Below, piece after piece: positions 25,906-35,970 of a stretch of 64,000 bases of DNA. A program made the position numbers and the translations under genes. The notes below the pieces were generated by a model that saw only the letters and a list, made by a program, of their open reading frames with translations, searched no databases and was not told the origin of the DNA. Source of the DNA: Desulfurobacterium pacificum (GTDB taxonomy: Bacteria; Aquificota; Aquificia; Desulfurobacteriales; Desulfurobacteriaceae); the NCBI RefSeq assembly GCF_900182835.1, contig NZ_FXUB01000003.1, positions 124,001 through 188,000 on the forward strand, written 5' to 3'. Every line of letters begins with the position of its first letter. Positions within the stretch are counted from its first letter, which is position 1.

Positions 25906-27351
25906 ATGAACACAAGACAGCTTCTAAAGAGGGTGACTCTTACATTAGCTATGGTAGCGGTATCAACTGTATCGTCGTTTGCCGGCGTTACTGCAACGCC
26001 TCAGGATTACAGTGCTGTTGAGTCCCTACAGAGAGTATTTGAAACAGTTGCTGAAAAGGTGAAGCCTGCTGTTGTTAACATCAGTACAGTTTCAGAAATT
26101 AAATTCAAACACCCACCTATTCCACCTGAATTCAGAGACTTTTTCCAACAGTTTGGTGTTCCGTTTCCGTTTGATAACTTTCCTAAAGAGTTTAAAACGA
26201 GGTCTTTGGGTTCAGGGTTTATCGTAAAAGTCAAGGATGGTTGGGCTTACATACTCACAAACAACCACGTTATTGATAAGGCTACCAAAATAAAGGTTAA
26301 ATTAAGCGATGGCTCTGTTTACAGGGCTAAAGTCGTTGGTAAAGACCCTAAAACTGATGTTGCTCTTATCAAAATAAAGGTTGGGAACAAGAAGGTTCCT
26401 ACAGTTCAGCTTGGTGATTCCGATTCAATTAAAGTCGGTGAGTTCGTTATAGCGATAGGAAACCCTTACGGACTTAACTGGACCGTTACGCATGGTATCG
26501 TTTCTGCTAAGGGCAGACACGGTTTAGGACTAAATCCTATAGAGGATTTCATTCAAACTGATGCGGCAATTAACCCCGGTAACAGTGGGGGACCGCTCTG
26601 CGATATTCACGGCAGAGTAATAGGTATCAATACGGCTATTGTTAGAAATGCACAAGGGTTGGGATTCGCTGTTCCTATAAACATTGCCAAAAAGATAATG
26701 AATGACCTTCTTAAGTATGGAAAAGTAATTAGAGGTTGGCTTGGCGTTTATATTGAGGATATTTCTCCGGAAATTGCGCAGAAGTTTGGCGTTAAGCACG
26801 GTGTTTTAGTTACGAAGGTGATGAGCGGTAGTCCTGCTGAGAAAGGTGGATTGAAGAGCGGTGACGTCATCATTCGCTACAACGGAGAACCTGTTAAAAA
26901 CGTTACCGACTTGCAGCTTAAAGTGATTAATACAAGACCAGGAGAGAAAGTAAAAATTACTGTAGTTAGAGACGGTAAGGAAAAAGTATTGACCGTTAAA
27001 GTTGGACAGATGCCAGGAAGCGGTAAGGTGGCTCTTGAAAGCATGTTAGATAAGTACGGATTTGCCGTTCAGCCTCTCAATCCTGAGCTTAAGAAAAAGC
27101 TTGGTATTCCAAAGTGGATTAAGGGAGGTTTGTTGGTTACCGAAGTTAAACCTGGTTCTCCGGCTGATGATGCAGGTTTAAGGGAAGGAGATGTAATTAT
27201 AAAGGCGGGACTTACACCAAGAACGCTTAAAGAGGTAAAATCTGCTGACCAATTAGCCGAAGTGCTAAAGAAAGCAGGAACGTCTGGGGTTTTGGTTAAG
27301 GTGTTGAGGAATGGAGGAATTATTTATCTCGTTTTAAATCCGGAGGAGTGA
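25906..27351 (+). CDS. degP: Do-family periplasmic serine protease (HtrA/DegP)
   Basis: 481 residues with a signal peptide ending near SSFAGV. The catalytic triad is in YILTNNHVID (His, about 121), KTDVALIKI (Asp, about 150) and INPGNSGGPL (Ser, about 227). Two PDZ domains follow (RGWLGVYIEDISPE onward and GGLLVTEVKPGSPADDAG). It degrades or refolds damaged envelope proteins. A strong AAGGAGG site precedes the ATG; the sigma factor gene starts 1 base after the stop. Confidence 0.96.
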   Translation: MNTRQLLKRVTLTLAMVAVSTVSSFAGVTATPQDYSAVESLQRVFETVAEKVKPAVVNISTVSEIKFKHPPIPPEFRDFFQQFGVPFPFDNFPKEFKTRSLGSGFIVKVKDGWAYILTNNHVIDKATKIKVKLSDGSVYRAKVVGKDPKTDVALIKIKVGNKKVPTVQLGDSDSIKVGEFVIAIGNPYGLNWTVTHGIVSAKGRHGLGLNPIEDFIQTDAAINPGNSGGPLCDIHGRVIGINTAIVRNAQGLGFAVPINIAKKIMNDLLKYGKVIRGWLGVYIEDISPEIAQKFGVKHGVLVTKVMSGSPAEKGGLKSGDVIIRYNGEPVKNVTDLQLKVINTRPGEKVKITVVRDGKEKVLTVKVGQMPGSGKVALESMLDKYGFAVQPLNPELKKKLGIPKWIKGGLLVTEVKPGSPADDAGLREGDVIIKAGLTPRTLKEVKSADQLAEVLKKAGTSGVLVKVLRNGGIIYLVLNPEE

Positions 27352-27352
27352 A

Positions 27353-28321
27353 ATGGTTGAAGATAAAGATTTCTTTTTGGAAGATGAAGAAAATTTAGGA
27401 TTTGACGATGTTGAGTCCCTGGAGGGTGAGCTCTCCGGGGAACTTAACCTTTTTGACCAGCAGATAGACCCTTCACTGATTGAGAGTTTCGTTCCAGATA
27501 AGGATTCACTTGATGCGTTTTTAAAGTCTATTTCAAAGATTCCGCTTCTTACGAGAGAAGAGGAGATAGAGTTAGCGAAGAGGGCGAAAAAAGGCGACAA
27601 GGAAGCTTTGAAGAAGCTTGTAGAGTCTAACTTGCGTTTCGTTGTAAGCGTTGCCAAGAAATACTTAGGTTGCGGACTGCCGTTGCACGACCTCATTGCT
27701 GAAGGGATTTTGGGTCTTATTGAAGCAGCGAGGAGGTTTGACCCAGATAAAGGGGTTAAGTTTATCTCTTACGCTGTTTGGTGGATAAGGCAGTCTATAA
27801 TGCAGGCACTTGCGCAACAAACCGGTGCTGTGAAGATTCCTGTTAAGCAGGCTGTTCTTGTGAATAAAATTACCCGCTCTTACGGTGAGCTTTTGAAGAA
27901 GCTGGGGAGAGAACCAACAACTGAAGAGCTGGCAGAATATGTGGGAATGGAGCCAAAGGATATAGAAAGGCTTTTAACTGTTTGTCAGGTTCCTCTTTCC
28001 CTTGATACGCCGATAGGGGATGAAGAAGACACTACTTTTAAAGATTTTCTCAAGGGTGAAGGGACAGCAGAGGTAGAAGAAAAAGTTGTGAAAGAGGAGT
28101 TAAAGCAGAGTATTCAAGAGATGCTTGAACAGTTAACGCCTCAAGAAAAGAGAATTATTATTATGAGGTTTGGTTTAGACGGTAACGACCCAAAAACTCT
28201 CAGGGAAATCGGAGAAAAGCTTGGGATAAGTAGGGAAAGGGTTAGACAGCTTGAAGCGAGAGCGAAGAAAAAAATGAAAGAGTATGCTTTAAGGAAAAAA
28301 CTTAACGTATTCCTCAACTGA
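27353..28321 (+). CDS. RNA polymerase sigma-70 factor (short, RpoD/group 2 type)
   Basis: 322 residues. A short acidic N-terminus replaces region 1.1. Region 1.2/2 starts near SLDAFLKSISKIPLLTREEEIELA; 2.3-2.4 is FISYAVWWIRQSIMQAL; region 3 has REPTTEELAEYVGM; region 4 has TPQEKRIIIMRFGLDG and LGISRERVRQLEARA. The missing 1.1 and the small size point either to a compact housekeeping factor or to a group 2 factor; I cannot tell which. Placement behind htrA suggests an envelope-stress link, but the protein is not ECF type. Confidence 0.9.
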   Translation: MVEDKDFFLEDEENLGFDDVESLEGELSGELNLFDQQIDPSLIESFVPDKDSLDAFLKSISKIPLLTREEEIELAKRAKKGDKEALKKLVESNLRFVVSVAKKYLGCGLPLHDLIAEGILGLIEAARRFDPDKGVKFISYAVWWIRQSIMQALAQQTGAVKIPVKQAVLVNKITRSYGELLKKLGREPTTEELAEYVGMEPKDIERLLTVCQVPLSLDTPIGDEEDTTFKDFLKGEGTAEVEEKVVKEELKQSIQEMLEQLTPQEKRIIIMRFGLDGNDPKTLREIGEKLGISRERVRQLEARAKKKMKEYALRKKLNVFLN

Positions 28322-28334
28322 TATGGAGGGAGAA

Positions 28335-29267
28335 ATGGCTGTTACGTTGACATCTTATCTGTTTGATAAGAAAAAAGAGATTGGACACCTTGATGATGAC
28401 TTGATTATTCTGATAAACGAGATTGCATCTGCAACCAAAGAGATTTCTGCAAAGGTAAGGAAAGCTGCTCTTTTAAACGTTTTAGGAAGTGCGGGAAAGA
28501 CGAACGTTCAAGGAGAAGAGGTTCAAAAACTTGATGAGCTTGCTAACGAGATAATTCTTGATACGCTTAAAAAGTGCGGGAAGGTTTCTCAGATAGCTTC
28601 TGAGGAAATGGAAGATAAAGTTGTTTTGTCCAATAGCGGTTATGCTGTTGCTTATGACCCTCTTGATGGTTCTTCAAACATTGACGTTAACGTTAGTATT
28701 GGAACGATTTTCTCTATCCATAAGGACAACGTTTTAAAACCCGGTAGAGAGCAGCTTGCAGCAGGTTACGTTATATACGGTTCGGGAACGATAATGGTTT
28801 TGACGTTGGGTAGAGGGGTTGTTGGTTTTACTTTAGACCCTGAAAGTGGAAATTATCTGCTTTCCCATCCAGAGATAAGATTGAAGGAGAAAGGGAAAAT
28901 TTACTCAATCAATGAGGCTAACAGGGATAAGTGGGTACAGGAAGGGTTGAGAAAGTACGTGGATTTTCTCAAAGGAGAGAAGTATACGCTAAGGTACGTT
29001 GGTTCTATGGTTGCTGATGTTCATAGGACGCTACTAAAGGGAGGCGTATTTATCTATCCGGCAGATAAGAAGAATACGAGTGGAAAGTTGAGATTTCTTT
29101 ATGAAGCAAGTCCTATGGCGTTCTTGATTGAGCAGGCTGGTGGTTTGTCAACTACAGGTGAGAAAAGCATACTTGACGTTGTTCCTGAAAAACTTCATCA
29201 GAGAGTTCCTGTAATAATTGGTAGTAAGTGGGAAGTAGAGAAGTGCTTAGAGTTTTTAGCGGAGTAA
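28335..29267 (+). CDS. fbp: Class 1 fructose-1,6-bisphosphatase
   Basis: 310 residues. SEEMEDKVV, AYDPLDGSSNIDVNVSIGTIFSI and the sugar-binding RYVGSMVADVHRTL and LRFLYEASPMAFLIEQAGG blocks are all intact. It performs the last regulated step of gluconeogenesis. The start at 28335 is preferred over ATG 28323 because GGAGGG (28325-28330) lies between them at the right distance for the later ATG. The stop codon is directly next to that of the convergent LolC/E gene. Confidence 0.95.
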   Translation: MAVTLTSYLFDKKKEIGHLDDDLIILINEIASATKEISAKVRKAALLNVLGSAGKTNVQGEEVQKLDELANEIILDTLKKCGKVSQIASEEMEDKVVLSNSGYAVAYDPLDGSSNIDVNVSIGTIFSIHKDNVLKPGREQLAAGYVIYGSGTIMVLTLGRGVVGFTLDPESGNYLLSHPEIRLKEKGKIYSINEANRDKWVQEGLRKYVDFLKGEKYTLRYVGSMVADVHRTLLKGGVFIYPADKKNTSGKLRFLYEASPMAFLIEQAGGLSTTGEKSILDVVPEKLHQRVPVIIGSKWEVEKCLEFLAE

Positions 29268-29282
29268 CTACTGCTCTCCGCT
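29258..29282. terminator. Hairpin across the fbp / LolC-E stop codons
   Basis: AGCGGAG (29258-29264) and CTCCGCT (29276-29282) form a perfect 7-bp stem around an 11-base loop holding both stop codons. A TTTTT follows at some distance on the plus strand. It may end both convergent transcripts. Confidence 0.45.
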
Positions 29283-30494
29283 TCTCAGAATTTTTACCGG
29301 TTCTGTTTTGGCGGCTTTGAGGGAGGGGTATATAGTAGCAATTACGCTTATGATAATTGCTGCAACAGCTGCTGTTATACAATCAGAAGCGTGTAAGTTA
29401 AAGGGTAGATGATCTATATAGTAAACGTCAGGTGGTAGTGGAATAAGTTTGTATTTTTCGCCTAAAATGGAAATGCCTATTCCTATAACTTCCCCGATTA
29501 TCGTTCCTATTAAGCCTATTAAGAAGCCCTGAAAAATGAAGATTTTTAAAATTAAGGAGTTGTCGGCACCAACAGTTTTAAGGATTGCTATGTCTTTGGC
29601 TTTAGCGTTTATGTTCATCATCAATAGACTTGAAATGTTGAATGAGGCAACGATTACGATAAGCGTTAGAATTAAAAACATTGCTAATTTTTCCAATTTC
29701 AGCGCTGAAAAGAGGTTTTTGTTGAGGCTTATCCAGTCTTCTGCGTAGTAGCCTTGTCCTAACACTTTTTGTATCTCTTTTTCTACTATCTTTACGTTGT
29801 CTGGGTTGTCAACTTTTACCATTATTCCGGTTACCACGTTGCCAAATCCGAACTTTTTTCGCACCGTATCTATGTGGGCTAAAATGAGGGAAGAGTCAAA
29901 TTGATACATTCCTACTTCAAATATTCCGTCAACTCTGAACGTGGCGGTTCTCGGTATTATTCCAAAAGGTGTTTTTCTTCCAAGTGGAGATATTACTTTG
30001 ATTTTATCGCCAAGCGTTACTCCTAAGGTGTCGGCTAAAATTTTTCCTATTACAGCTCCGTCTTTGTCTCTTTTGAAAATTTCCCAGTCACCTAAAATAA
30101 TTTTTTCTGGCAGGTCTGTAACTCTCTTTTCTTTGTCGGGGTAACAACCTCTGATTGAAGCGCTTGCAGCAGAAGAAGCGTCTGAAGATACTGCCATTAC
30201 GGGAACGTAGAGAAAAGGTTCTGTGCCTGTTACGTGGGGGAGTTTTGCGATTCTTCTCTCAACGTAGTCGTAGTTGTCAAAGGGTTTACCGCCTTTCATC
30301 ACTATAATGTCGGCGTTGCTTGATAAAAGCCTTTGCTTTATTGCGTCCTGAAAGCCTGTCATTACTGCGTTGACTATTATGAGAGCTGCAACTCCGACGA
30401 TTACACCTAATATGGATATGATAAAGGCGAAAGATAGGTATCCTTTTTTGAACTTAAAGTTTCTTAAGGCAAGCCACTTAATCAGCGGATTCAC
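29268..30494 (-). CDS. LolC/LolE-type lipoprotein-releasing ABC permease
   Basis: 408 residues. One N-terminal membrane helix (FAFIISILGVIVGVAALIIV), a large periplasmic MacB-like domain, then three C-terminal helices of the FtsX type (MFLILTLIVIVASFNISSLL; ILKTVGADNSLILKIFIFQGFLIG; CITAAVAAIIISVIATIYP). It extracts lipoproteins from the inner membrane for outer-membrane transport, fitting a diderm cell that encodes several lipoproteins here. No lolD ATPase gene is adjacent. AAGGAG precedes the start. Confidence 0.9.
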   Translation of the reverse strand: MNPLIKWLALRNFKFKKGYLSFAFIISILGVIVGVAALIIVNAVMTGFQDAIKQRLLSSNADIIVMKGGKPFDNYDYVERRIAKLPHVTGTEPFLYVPVMAVSSDASSAASASIRGCYPDKEKRVTDLPEKIILGDWEIFKRDKDGAVIGKILADTLGVTLGDKIKVISPLGRKTPFGIIPRTATFRVDGIFEVGMYQFDSSLILAHIDTVRKKFGFGNVVTGIMVKVDNPDNVKIVEKEIQKVLGQGYYAEDWISLNKNLFSALKLEKLAMFLILTLIVIVASFNISSLLMMNINAKAKDIAILKTVGADNSLILKIFIFQGFLIGLIGTIIGEVIGIGISILGEKYKLIPLPPDVYYIDHLPFNLHASDCITAAVAAIIISVIATIYPSLKAAKTEPVKILRSGEQ

Positions 30495-30515
30495 TTTTTA
30501 TTGCTCCTTGTAAAG

Positions 30516-30536
30516 GGGAGAGCGTGAGGCTCTCCC
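30516..30536 (-). terminator. Hairpin after lysS
   Basis: On the minus strand GGGAGAGC and GCTCTCCC pair (8 bp, 5-base loop) immediately after the lysS stop, followed by a weak CCTTTACA run. It may reduce rather than abolish read-through into the LolC/E gene 21 bases on. Confidence 0.55.
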
Positions 30537-32071
30537 TACTTGCTTTCCTGCTTTTCTGGTCTTAACTGAGGGAATAAAAGTACCTCTCTAATTGAGTCCT
30601 TGTTGGTGAAAAGCATTACGAGTCTATCTATTCCGATACCTTCGCCGGCTGTCGGCGGCATTCCGTATTCAAGTGCTGTAACGAAGTCTTCGTCGTATTC
30701 CATCGCTTCGTCGTCGCCTTTCTTCCTCTCTTCAAGCTGCTGTAAGAAGCGCTTTTTCTGTTCTTCCGGGTTATTTAGCTCTGTGTAAGCGTTTGCAACT
30801 TCTCTGCCAAAAATTATAAGCTCAAATCTTTCTACCAATTCTGGGTTGTCTCTCTTTTCTTTTGCGAGGGGTGATATCGCTTTCGGAAAGTCTATTACGA
30901 ACGTTGGCTGAATGAGTTCTGGTTCTATGAGTTCTTCAAACAGTTCCTGAACTCTCTTAAAGTGGGATAGTTCTTCTGCCTTTTCTATGCCGACTTCTTT
31001 TGCTTTTTTAAGAACGGCTTCTTCATCGTGTAGTAACTGGTCTGGTGTAAGTCCTGTTTTCTTTGAGAGTTCTTCAAGGTAAGAGATTCTTCTGAAAGGT
31101 CTTTTGAAGGAAAGTTTTGTTCCCTGATATTCTATTTCTCTTACGCCTTTACCGAAAATTTCGTCTAACAGGTATTCAAAGAGTTTTTCGGTCATGTCCA
31201 TAAGGTCGTAGTAGTCGGCGTAAGCCATATACCATTCAATCATCGTAAATTCGGGATTGTGGCGCGTGCTTATACCTTCGTTTCTGAAGTTTTTACCTAA
31301 CTCGTAAACCCTTTCAAATCCGCCGACGATGAGCCTTTTTAAGTAAAGCTCTGGTGCGATTCTCAGGTAAACGTCTATGTCAAGGGCGTTGTAGTGGGTT
31401 ATGAAGGGTTTTGCAGCAGCGCCGGAGGCTACCGGCTGCAGGATAGGAGTTTCAACTTCCATGAAACCTCTGCTATCAAGGAATTCTCTGATTTTCTTAA
31501 TGATTTTTGTTCTCGTTCTGAAAACGTCTCTGACTTCCGGATTGACTATCAGGTCAAGGTATCTCTGTCTGTAACGCTTTTCAACGTCTTTTAAACCATG
31601 CCACTTTTCCGGTAGCGGGCGGAGGGATTTTGTGAGCAGTTCCATTTCTGTAACTTCTAACGTTAGTTCGCCTGTTCTTGTTCTGAAAAGTTTTCCTTTG
31701 ACGCCGACGATGTCTCCTATGTCAATTAGTTTTTTGAATACCTTGTTGTAAAACTCTTCTCCAACTACGTCCCTTCTTATGTAGCACTGTATCTTTTCGG
31801 TTTCGTCTTGAATGTGGAAGAAGGCAGCTTTACCCATTATTCTCATCGCCATTATTCTGCCGGCTAAAGAGAACGTTTCTTCTGGAAGTTGTTCTTTTTC
31901 TCTTTCTTCGCCTTCTTTGTGTCTTCCGAATTTGTCTAAGAGTTCCTTTGCGGAAACTGTTTTTTCAAACTTGTAAGCGTATGGTTGTATGCCTTTTTCT
32001 TTAAGTTTTTCTATCTTTTCTTTTCTCTGTTCAATGATTTTTTGCTCAAGGCTTTTTTCTTCTGCTGCCAT
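30536..32071 (-). CDS. lysS: Lysyl-tRNA synthetase, class II
   Basis: 511 residues. An N-terminal OB-fold anticodon domain ([23 protein letters not shown]) precedes the class II core: motif 1 around [20 protein letters not shown], motif 2 [20 protein letters not shown] and motif 3 [13 protein letters not shown]. It charges tRNA-Lys. The start is supported by AAGGAGAGGC upstream. Confidence 0.97.
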   Translation of the reverse strand: MAAEEKSLEQKIIEQRKEKIEKLKEKGIQPYAYKFEKTVSAKELLDKFGRHKEGEEREKEQLPEETFSLAGRIMAMRIMGKAAFFHIQDETEKIQCYIRRDVVGEEFYNKVFKKLIDIGDIVGVKGKLFRTRTGELTLEVTEMELLTKSLRPLPEKWHGLKDVEKRYRQRYLDLIVNPEVRDVFRTRTKIIKKIREFLDSRGFMEVETPILQPVASGAAAKPFITHYNALDIDVYLRIAPELYLKRLIVGGFERVYELGKNFRNEGISTRHNPEFTMIEWYMAYADYYDLMDMTEKLFEYLLDEIFGKGVREIEYQGTKLSFKRPFRRISYLEELSKKTGLTPDQLLHDEEAVLKKAKEVGIEKAEELSHFKRVQELFEELIEPELIQPTFVIDFPKAISPLAKEKRDNPELVERFELIIFGREVANAYTELNNPEEQKKRFLQQLEERKKGDDEAMEYDEDFVTALEYGMPPTAGEGIGIDRLVMLFTNKDSIREVLLFPQLRPEKQESK

Positions 32072-32122
32072 TTTGCCTCTCCTTGTAATTTTGTCTTGTA
32101 GAGTTTACGAAAAATTAGTCGT

Positions 32123-32147
32123 TTGTGGGGGAGATGGGGGGGATTTT
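32123..32147 (+). repeat. Dispersed G-tract/GATTTT repeat, intergenic copy before the Mla operon
   Basis: A GTGGGGGAGATGGGGGGG run is followed by ATTTT, in the 139-base gap between divergent lysS and the MlaE gene. Being outside any coding sequence, it shows that the motif is not just a peptide-level feature. Confidence 0.6.
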
Positions 32148-32210
32148 GTAGAATAGAGGAACAAAAATTAATCAGTTGTTCAGAATATTTTTATCTGGAG
32201 AGTGGATAGA

Positions 32211-32993
32211 TTGATAGGTGTTTTAGAAGCGATAGGTTCATGGGTTATAGGCTTTTTGGAGTTTTGGGGTAGGTGGTTTCTCCTTTCGGTAAAGGCAGTA
32301 CTTTTAGCCTTTAAAAAGCCAATTAGATTCAAGCGATATATCTATTACCTTGCATCTATAGGTGCAGACTCTTTACCTGTAATTGCCATTACTTCTTTCT
32401 TTACAGGTGGAGTTATAGCTCTTGAAACTTATACGGCGTTTCACCGCTTTAATGCTGAGTATATGATAGGTGCTGTTGTAGCTATTTCTATGGCGCGTGA
32501 ACTTGCACCGGTGTTGTCTGCCCTTTTGGTTACGGCTCGTTCTGGTTCTGCTATGGCTGCTGAAATAGGAACGATGAAGGTTACAGAGCAGATAGATGCT
32601 CTTGAAATGATGGCAGTAAATCCGATTAAGTATTTGATAACCCCCCGCCTTTATACTTCTGTTATTGCTGTAACTGTTCTTACACTTATCTCTGATATTG
32701 TTGGTTATATAGGCGGTTATGTTGTTAGCGTTTATCTGTTTCACGTGAATAAAACTCTTTATCTGAGATATACGCAAAACCTTGCAGAAATGAACGATGT
32801 TTACCACGGTCTTATTAAAGCTGCAGTTTTCGGATTTTTGATTGCTACGATAAGTTGCCTTTATGGATACTACACGAAAGGTGGCGCTAAAGGTGTTGGT
32901 GAATCTACAACGAAGGCAGTTGTAACTTCGTCTATAGCTATTTTGATTTTTGACTACTTGATTACATACATATTGAGGTTGTTTAACCTATGA
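32211..32993 (+). CDS. mlaE: MlaE-type phospholipid ABC transporter permease
   Basis: About 260 residues with five to six helices. The signature is VIAITSFFTGGVIALETYTAF and VAISMARELAPVLSALLVTARSGSAMAAEIGTMKVTEQIDAL, as in MlaE/TGD1 permeases that move lipids between membranes. I prefer TTG 32211, eight bases after GGAGAG; GTG 32202 lies too close to that site. The stop overlaps the ATPase gene (ATGA). Confidence 0.93.
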   Translation: MIGVLEAIGSWVIGFLEFWGRWFLLSVKAVLLAFKKPIRFKRYIYYLASIGADSLPVIAITSFFTGGVIALETYTAFHRFNAEYMIGAVVAISMARELAPVLSALLVTARSGSAMAAEIGTMKVTEQIDALEMMAVNPIKYLITPRLYTSVIAVTVLTLISDIVGYIGGYVVSVYLFHVNKTLYLRYTQNLAEMNDVYHGLIKAAVFGFLIATISCLYGYYTKGGAKGVGESTTKAVVTSSIAILIFDYLITYILRLFNL

Positions 32994-33775
32994 AAGAGGC
33001 GATTGTTGTTAAGCATCTGAAAAAATCCTTTGGAAGTAAGGTTGTTCACAGAGATGTAACTTTTACTGTTTACGATAGAGAGATATTCGTTATCATGGGT
33101 CCTTCGGGGACAGGCAAGAGCGTTCTTTTAAAGCAAATAGCTGGTTTAATAAAACCTGATGATGGTTATATAGAAGTTTACGGAATGGATATTTTGTCGT
33201 TGGATGAAGAGAAAGTTATTGAGTTCAGAGAAACGCTTACCTATGTGTTTCAAAGTGGAGCTTTATTTGATTCTTACCCTGTCTGGTACAACGTTGCTTT
33301 TTACTTGATAGAGAAGAAAGGAATAAGTGAAAGAGAAGCAAAGAAAGAGGCTTCCTATTATTTGTCTCTATTAGGACTTTCAGGAACAGAAGACCTTTAT
33401 CCTTCAGAGCTTTCTGGCGGTATGAGGAAACGGGTGGCAGTTGCCAGAGCGTTGTGTATGAATCCAAAGTGTATCCTTTTTGATGAGCCGACTTCTGGTC
33501 TTGACCCTGTTATGACGGCGATTTTTGATAATTTAATATTGAAGCTCCGAAAAGAACTTGGAAAGACTTGCGTTGTAGTTAGTCATGACGTTAACAGCGC
33601 TTTTAGGATAGCTGATAGGATAGCTATCCTTTGGAACGGAACGATAGTGGAAGTTGGTACGCCGGAGGAGATAAGAAATTCTTCCAACCCTGTGGTTAAG
33701 CAGTTTATCAATGGGGAACCGGAAGGTCCTATAACGGAAATGATGGAGAGGGAAAATGAGCAGATTAACGCTTGA
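32990..33775 (+). CDS. mlaF: MlaF-type ABC transporter ATP-binding protein
   Basis: 261 residues. Walker A GPSGTGKSVLLKQIAG, Q-loop FQSGALFDSYPVWYNVAF, signature LSGGMRKRVAVARAL, Walker B CILFDEPTSGLDP and H-loop VVVSHD are all intact. SGALFDSYPV is typical of MlaF/Ttg2A rather than other importers. It powers the MlaE permease and overlaps the MCE gene by 20 bases. Confidence 0.95.
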   Translation: MKEAIVVKHLKKSFGSKVVHRDVTFTVYDREIFVIMGPSGTGKSVLLKQIAGLIKPDDGYIEVYGMDILSLDEEKVIEFRETLTYVFQSGALFDSYPVWYNVAFYLIEKKGISEREAKKEASYYLSLLGLSGTEDLYPSELSGGMRKRVAVARALCMNPKCILFDEPTSGLDPVMTAIFDNLILKLRKELGKTCVVVSHDVNSAFRIADRIAILWNGTIVEVGTPEEIRNSSNPVVKQFINGEPEGPITEMMERENEQINA

Positions 33776-35339
33776 AGCTAAAGTCGGGCTGTTTGTCGTC
33801 CTGGCTTTTGCAGGACTCGGAGTTGTAGCTACTACTCTTGAACCTTTAAAGTTCAAAAAAGAGTTTAAAAACTTAAAGTATTCCATAGTGTTTTCTAATG
33901 TAGCTGGTCTTGAAAAGGATGCACCTGTTAGAGTTGCCGGCGTTACTGTAGGTAAGGTCGTTTCTGTAGATGTAAAAGGGGATAAAGCTGTTGTAGAGAT
34001 AGTTTTTTTAAAACCCATTAAAATATATAGAAATGCGAAGGCTTCCATTGAAACTATGGGATTGATGGGAGAAAAGTACGTAGAACTTGACCCCGGTCAC
34101 CCTCCGGCACCACTACTTCCCCCCAATTCCGTTATAGAAAATACTAAAGTTCCGGCTTCTATGGATGAAGTTATGACCAGCGTGAATGAACTGTTAGAGA
34201 AGTTTAATCAGTCTTTAACGACACCGGATGGAAAGAATAGGCTTGCCATTATAATGGATAATGTAGCTAAGCTGACAAAAGATATTGACACTACTATATC
34301 GCAGATAAATAGCGTTTTGGCTAACAATAAAGAAACTGTTTCTAAGATACTTAAGAATACTTTAGCTCTAACTTCTGTTTTAAAGGAAGAACTCCCGCAA
34401 GTTATGGATAACGTTAATACTTTAACTACTCAGCTTTCGCAAATGGCAGTGGAAAACAGAGATGATATAAGACAAACTGTGATTTCTCTGAAGAAGGCTG
34501 TTCAGAGAGCGCCTGAAATAGCGGACAGGTTAGATAACCTAACGGCTAAATTGCAAGAGCTCTTAAATGAAAATAATACGAAAAATATAGAAGAGACCTT
34601 GAAGAACGTTAAAGTTACGACGGAAGAGCTTAAGGAGTTACTTGCAAAAGTTAACGAAGGTAAAGGAACTGTTGGAAAGCTATTTAACGATGATAAGCTT
34701 TATGAGAGTCTTACAAAAACGGCAAAGACGTTGGGTAACCTTGCAGATAGGTTTGAAAAGACAAAGACGTTTATAGGGTTTAGAGGGGATGTTAATACAA
34801 GGACAGGCGATACTAGAGGGATTATGAGCTTGAAAATAGTGCCTTCAAAAGACCATTTCTACCTGTTGGAAGTTGTGGGTGATTCTCAGGGTAAGGTTGA
34901 CAGAAAGGATTATTACATTACTTACGGCTCAACAGTGGAGAAGAGAGAAGAGATAGAAACGAACTATAGGACAGAGTTTACGCTTCAGTACGCAAAGGTA
35001 TTTGATGATGACTTATTCCATAAAGGAGGTAAGTTTGTTCTTAGAGGCGGTTTGAAAGAGAGTACTGGTGGTATAGGTTTGGATTACATATTTAATGATA
35101 AGTGGATGTTGAGCTCAGACTTGTGGGATGGTGGTAGAAAGGATGCAGATGGAGATGATATTCCACCTCATTTAAGAATAGGTTTAAGGTATAACTTAAA
35201 TAAGAATTGGTTTATCTACGGTGGTGGTGATGAGTTACTTTACCACAAGTGGAGAGGAGTATATTTGGGAGCAGGTGTTATGTTTGGAGATAACGATATC
35301 AAGTATCTTTTGGGTTCGCTCCCTGGAGGTATAAAGTGA
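33756..35339 (+). CDS. mlaD: MlaD-type MCE protein with C-terminal beta-rich domain
   Basis: 527 residues, far longer than E. coli MlaD (about 180). A signal anchor (about residues 9-29) and one MCE domain (about 38-115, with [21 protein letters not shown]) are followed by a long helical region (about 130-320). The last 190 residues are beta-rich, with strand pairs such as [31 protein letters not shown] and [18 protein letters not shown]. Those strands resemble an outer-membrane barrel or porin-like domain. No mlaC gene is present, so the protein itself may span the periplasm. It overlaps hisH by 4 bases. Confidence 0.87.
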   Translation: MSRLTLEAKVGLFVVLAFAGLGVVATTLEPLKFKKEFKNLKYSIVFSNVAGLEKDAPVRVAGVTVGKVVSVDVKGDKAVVEIVFLKPIKIYRNAKASIETMGLMGEKYVELDPGHPPAPLLPPNSVIENTKVPASMDEVMTSVNELLEKFNQSLTTPDGKNRLAIIMDNVAKLTKDIDTTISQINSVLANNKETVSKILKNTLALTSVLKEELPQVMDNVNTLTTQLSQMAVENRDDIRQTVISLKKAVQRAPEIADRLDNLTAKLQELLNENNTKNIEETLKNVKVTTEELKELLAKVNEGKGTVGKLFNDDKLYESLTKTAKTLGNLADRFEKTKTFIGFRGDVNTRTGDTRGIMSLKIVPSKDHFYLLEVVGDSQGKVDRKDYYITYGSTVEKREEIETNYRTEFTLQYAKVFDDDLFHKGGKFVLRGGLKESTGGIGLDYIFNDKWMLSSDLWDGGRKDADGDDIPPHLRIGLRYNLNKNWFIYGGGDELLYHKWRGVYLGAGVMFGDNDIKYLLGSLPGGIK

Positions 35340-35953
35340 TAGCGGTTGTAGATTATGGAATGGGTAATTTGAGGAGCGTTAGTAAAGCCTTAGAGCACGT
35401 AGGAGCTGACGTTGTTGTTACTTCTAAACCCGAAAAAGTGAGAGATGCTGAAGCCATTGTACTGCCGGGTGTTGGAGCTTTCAAAGATGCTGTGAGGAAC
35501 TTAAAAGAGAGAGGGTTATGGGAAGTTTTGATAGATGAGGTTGAGAGGGGGAAACCGTTTTTGGGTATATGTCTTGGATTACAGCTTGTGTTTGAAAAGA
35601 GTTATGAGTTCGGTGAAGAGGAAGGTTTGGGGTTTATAAAAGGTGAGGTGGTTAGGTTTGATTTGCCGAAAGAGTACAAAATACCCCATATGGGTTGGAA
35701 TCAGATAGTTAAGAAGAAAGAATCGGTTTTACTTAAAGGTATTAAAGAAGGAGAGTTTTTCTACTTCGTTCATTCTTATTACGTTTGTCCTAAAGAGGAG
35801 AGCGTTAAATTGACAGAAACAGAGTACGGGCTTGTTTTCACATCTGCAATAGAGAAAGACAACGTCTTTGCTACACAGTTTCATCCAGAAAAGAGTCAGA
35901 AAGCTGGATTGAAACTGCTTGAAAACTTTCTCTATTTTGTGAGGAATGTGTAA
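35336..35953 (+). CDS. hisH: Imidazole glycerol phosphate synthase, glutaminase subunit
   Basis: 205 residues. [20 protein letters not shown] opens the protein, the nucleophile Cys is in [16 protein letters not shown], and His and Glu are in [13 protein letters not shown]. It releases ammonia for HisF in histidine synthesis. The GTG start overlaps the MCE gene stop. No other his gene is in the window. Confidence 0.96.
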   Translation: MIAVVDYGMGNLRSVSKALEHVGADVVVTSKPEKVRDAEAIVLPGVGAFKDAVRNLKERGLWEVLIDEVERGKPFLGICLGLQLVFEKSYEFGEEEGLGFIKGEVVRFDLPKEYKIPHMGWNQIVKKKESVLLKGIKEGEFFYFVHSYYVCPKEESVKLTETEYGLVFTSAIEKDNVFATQFHPEKSQKAGLKLLENFLYFVRNV

Positions 35954-35970
35954 TTCTGATTGGAGGAGTC

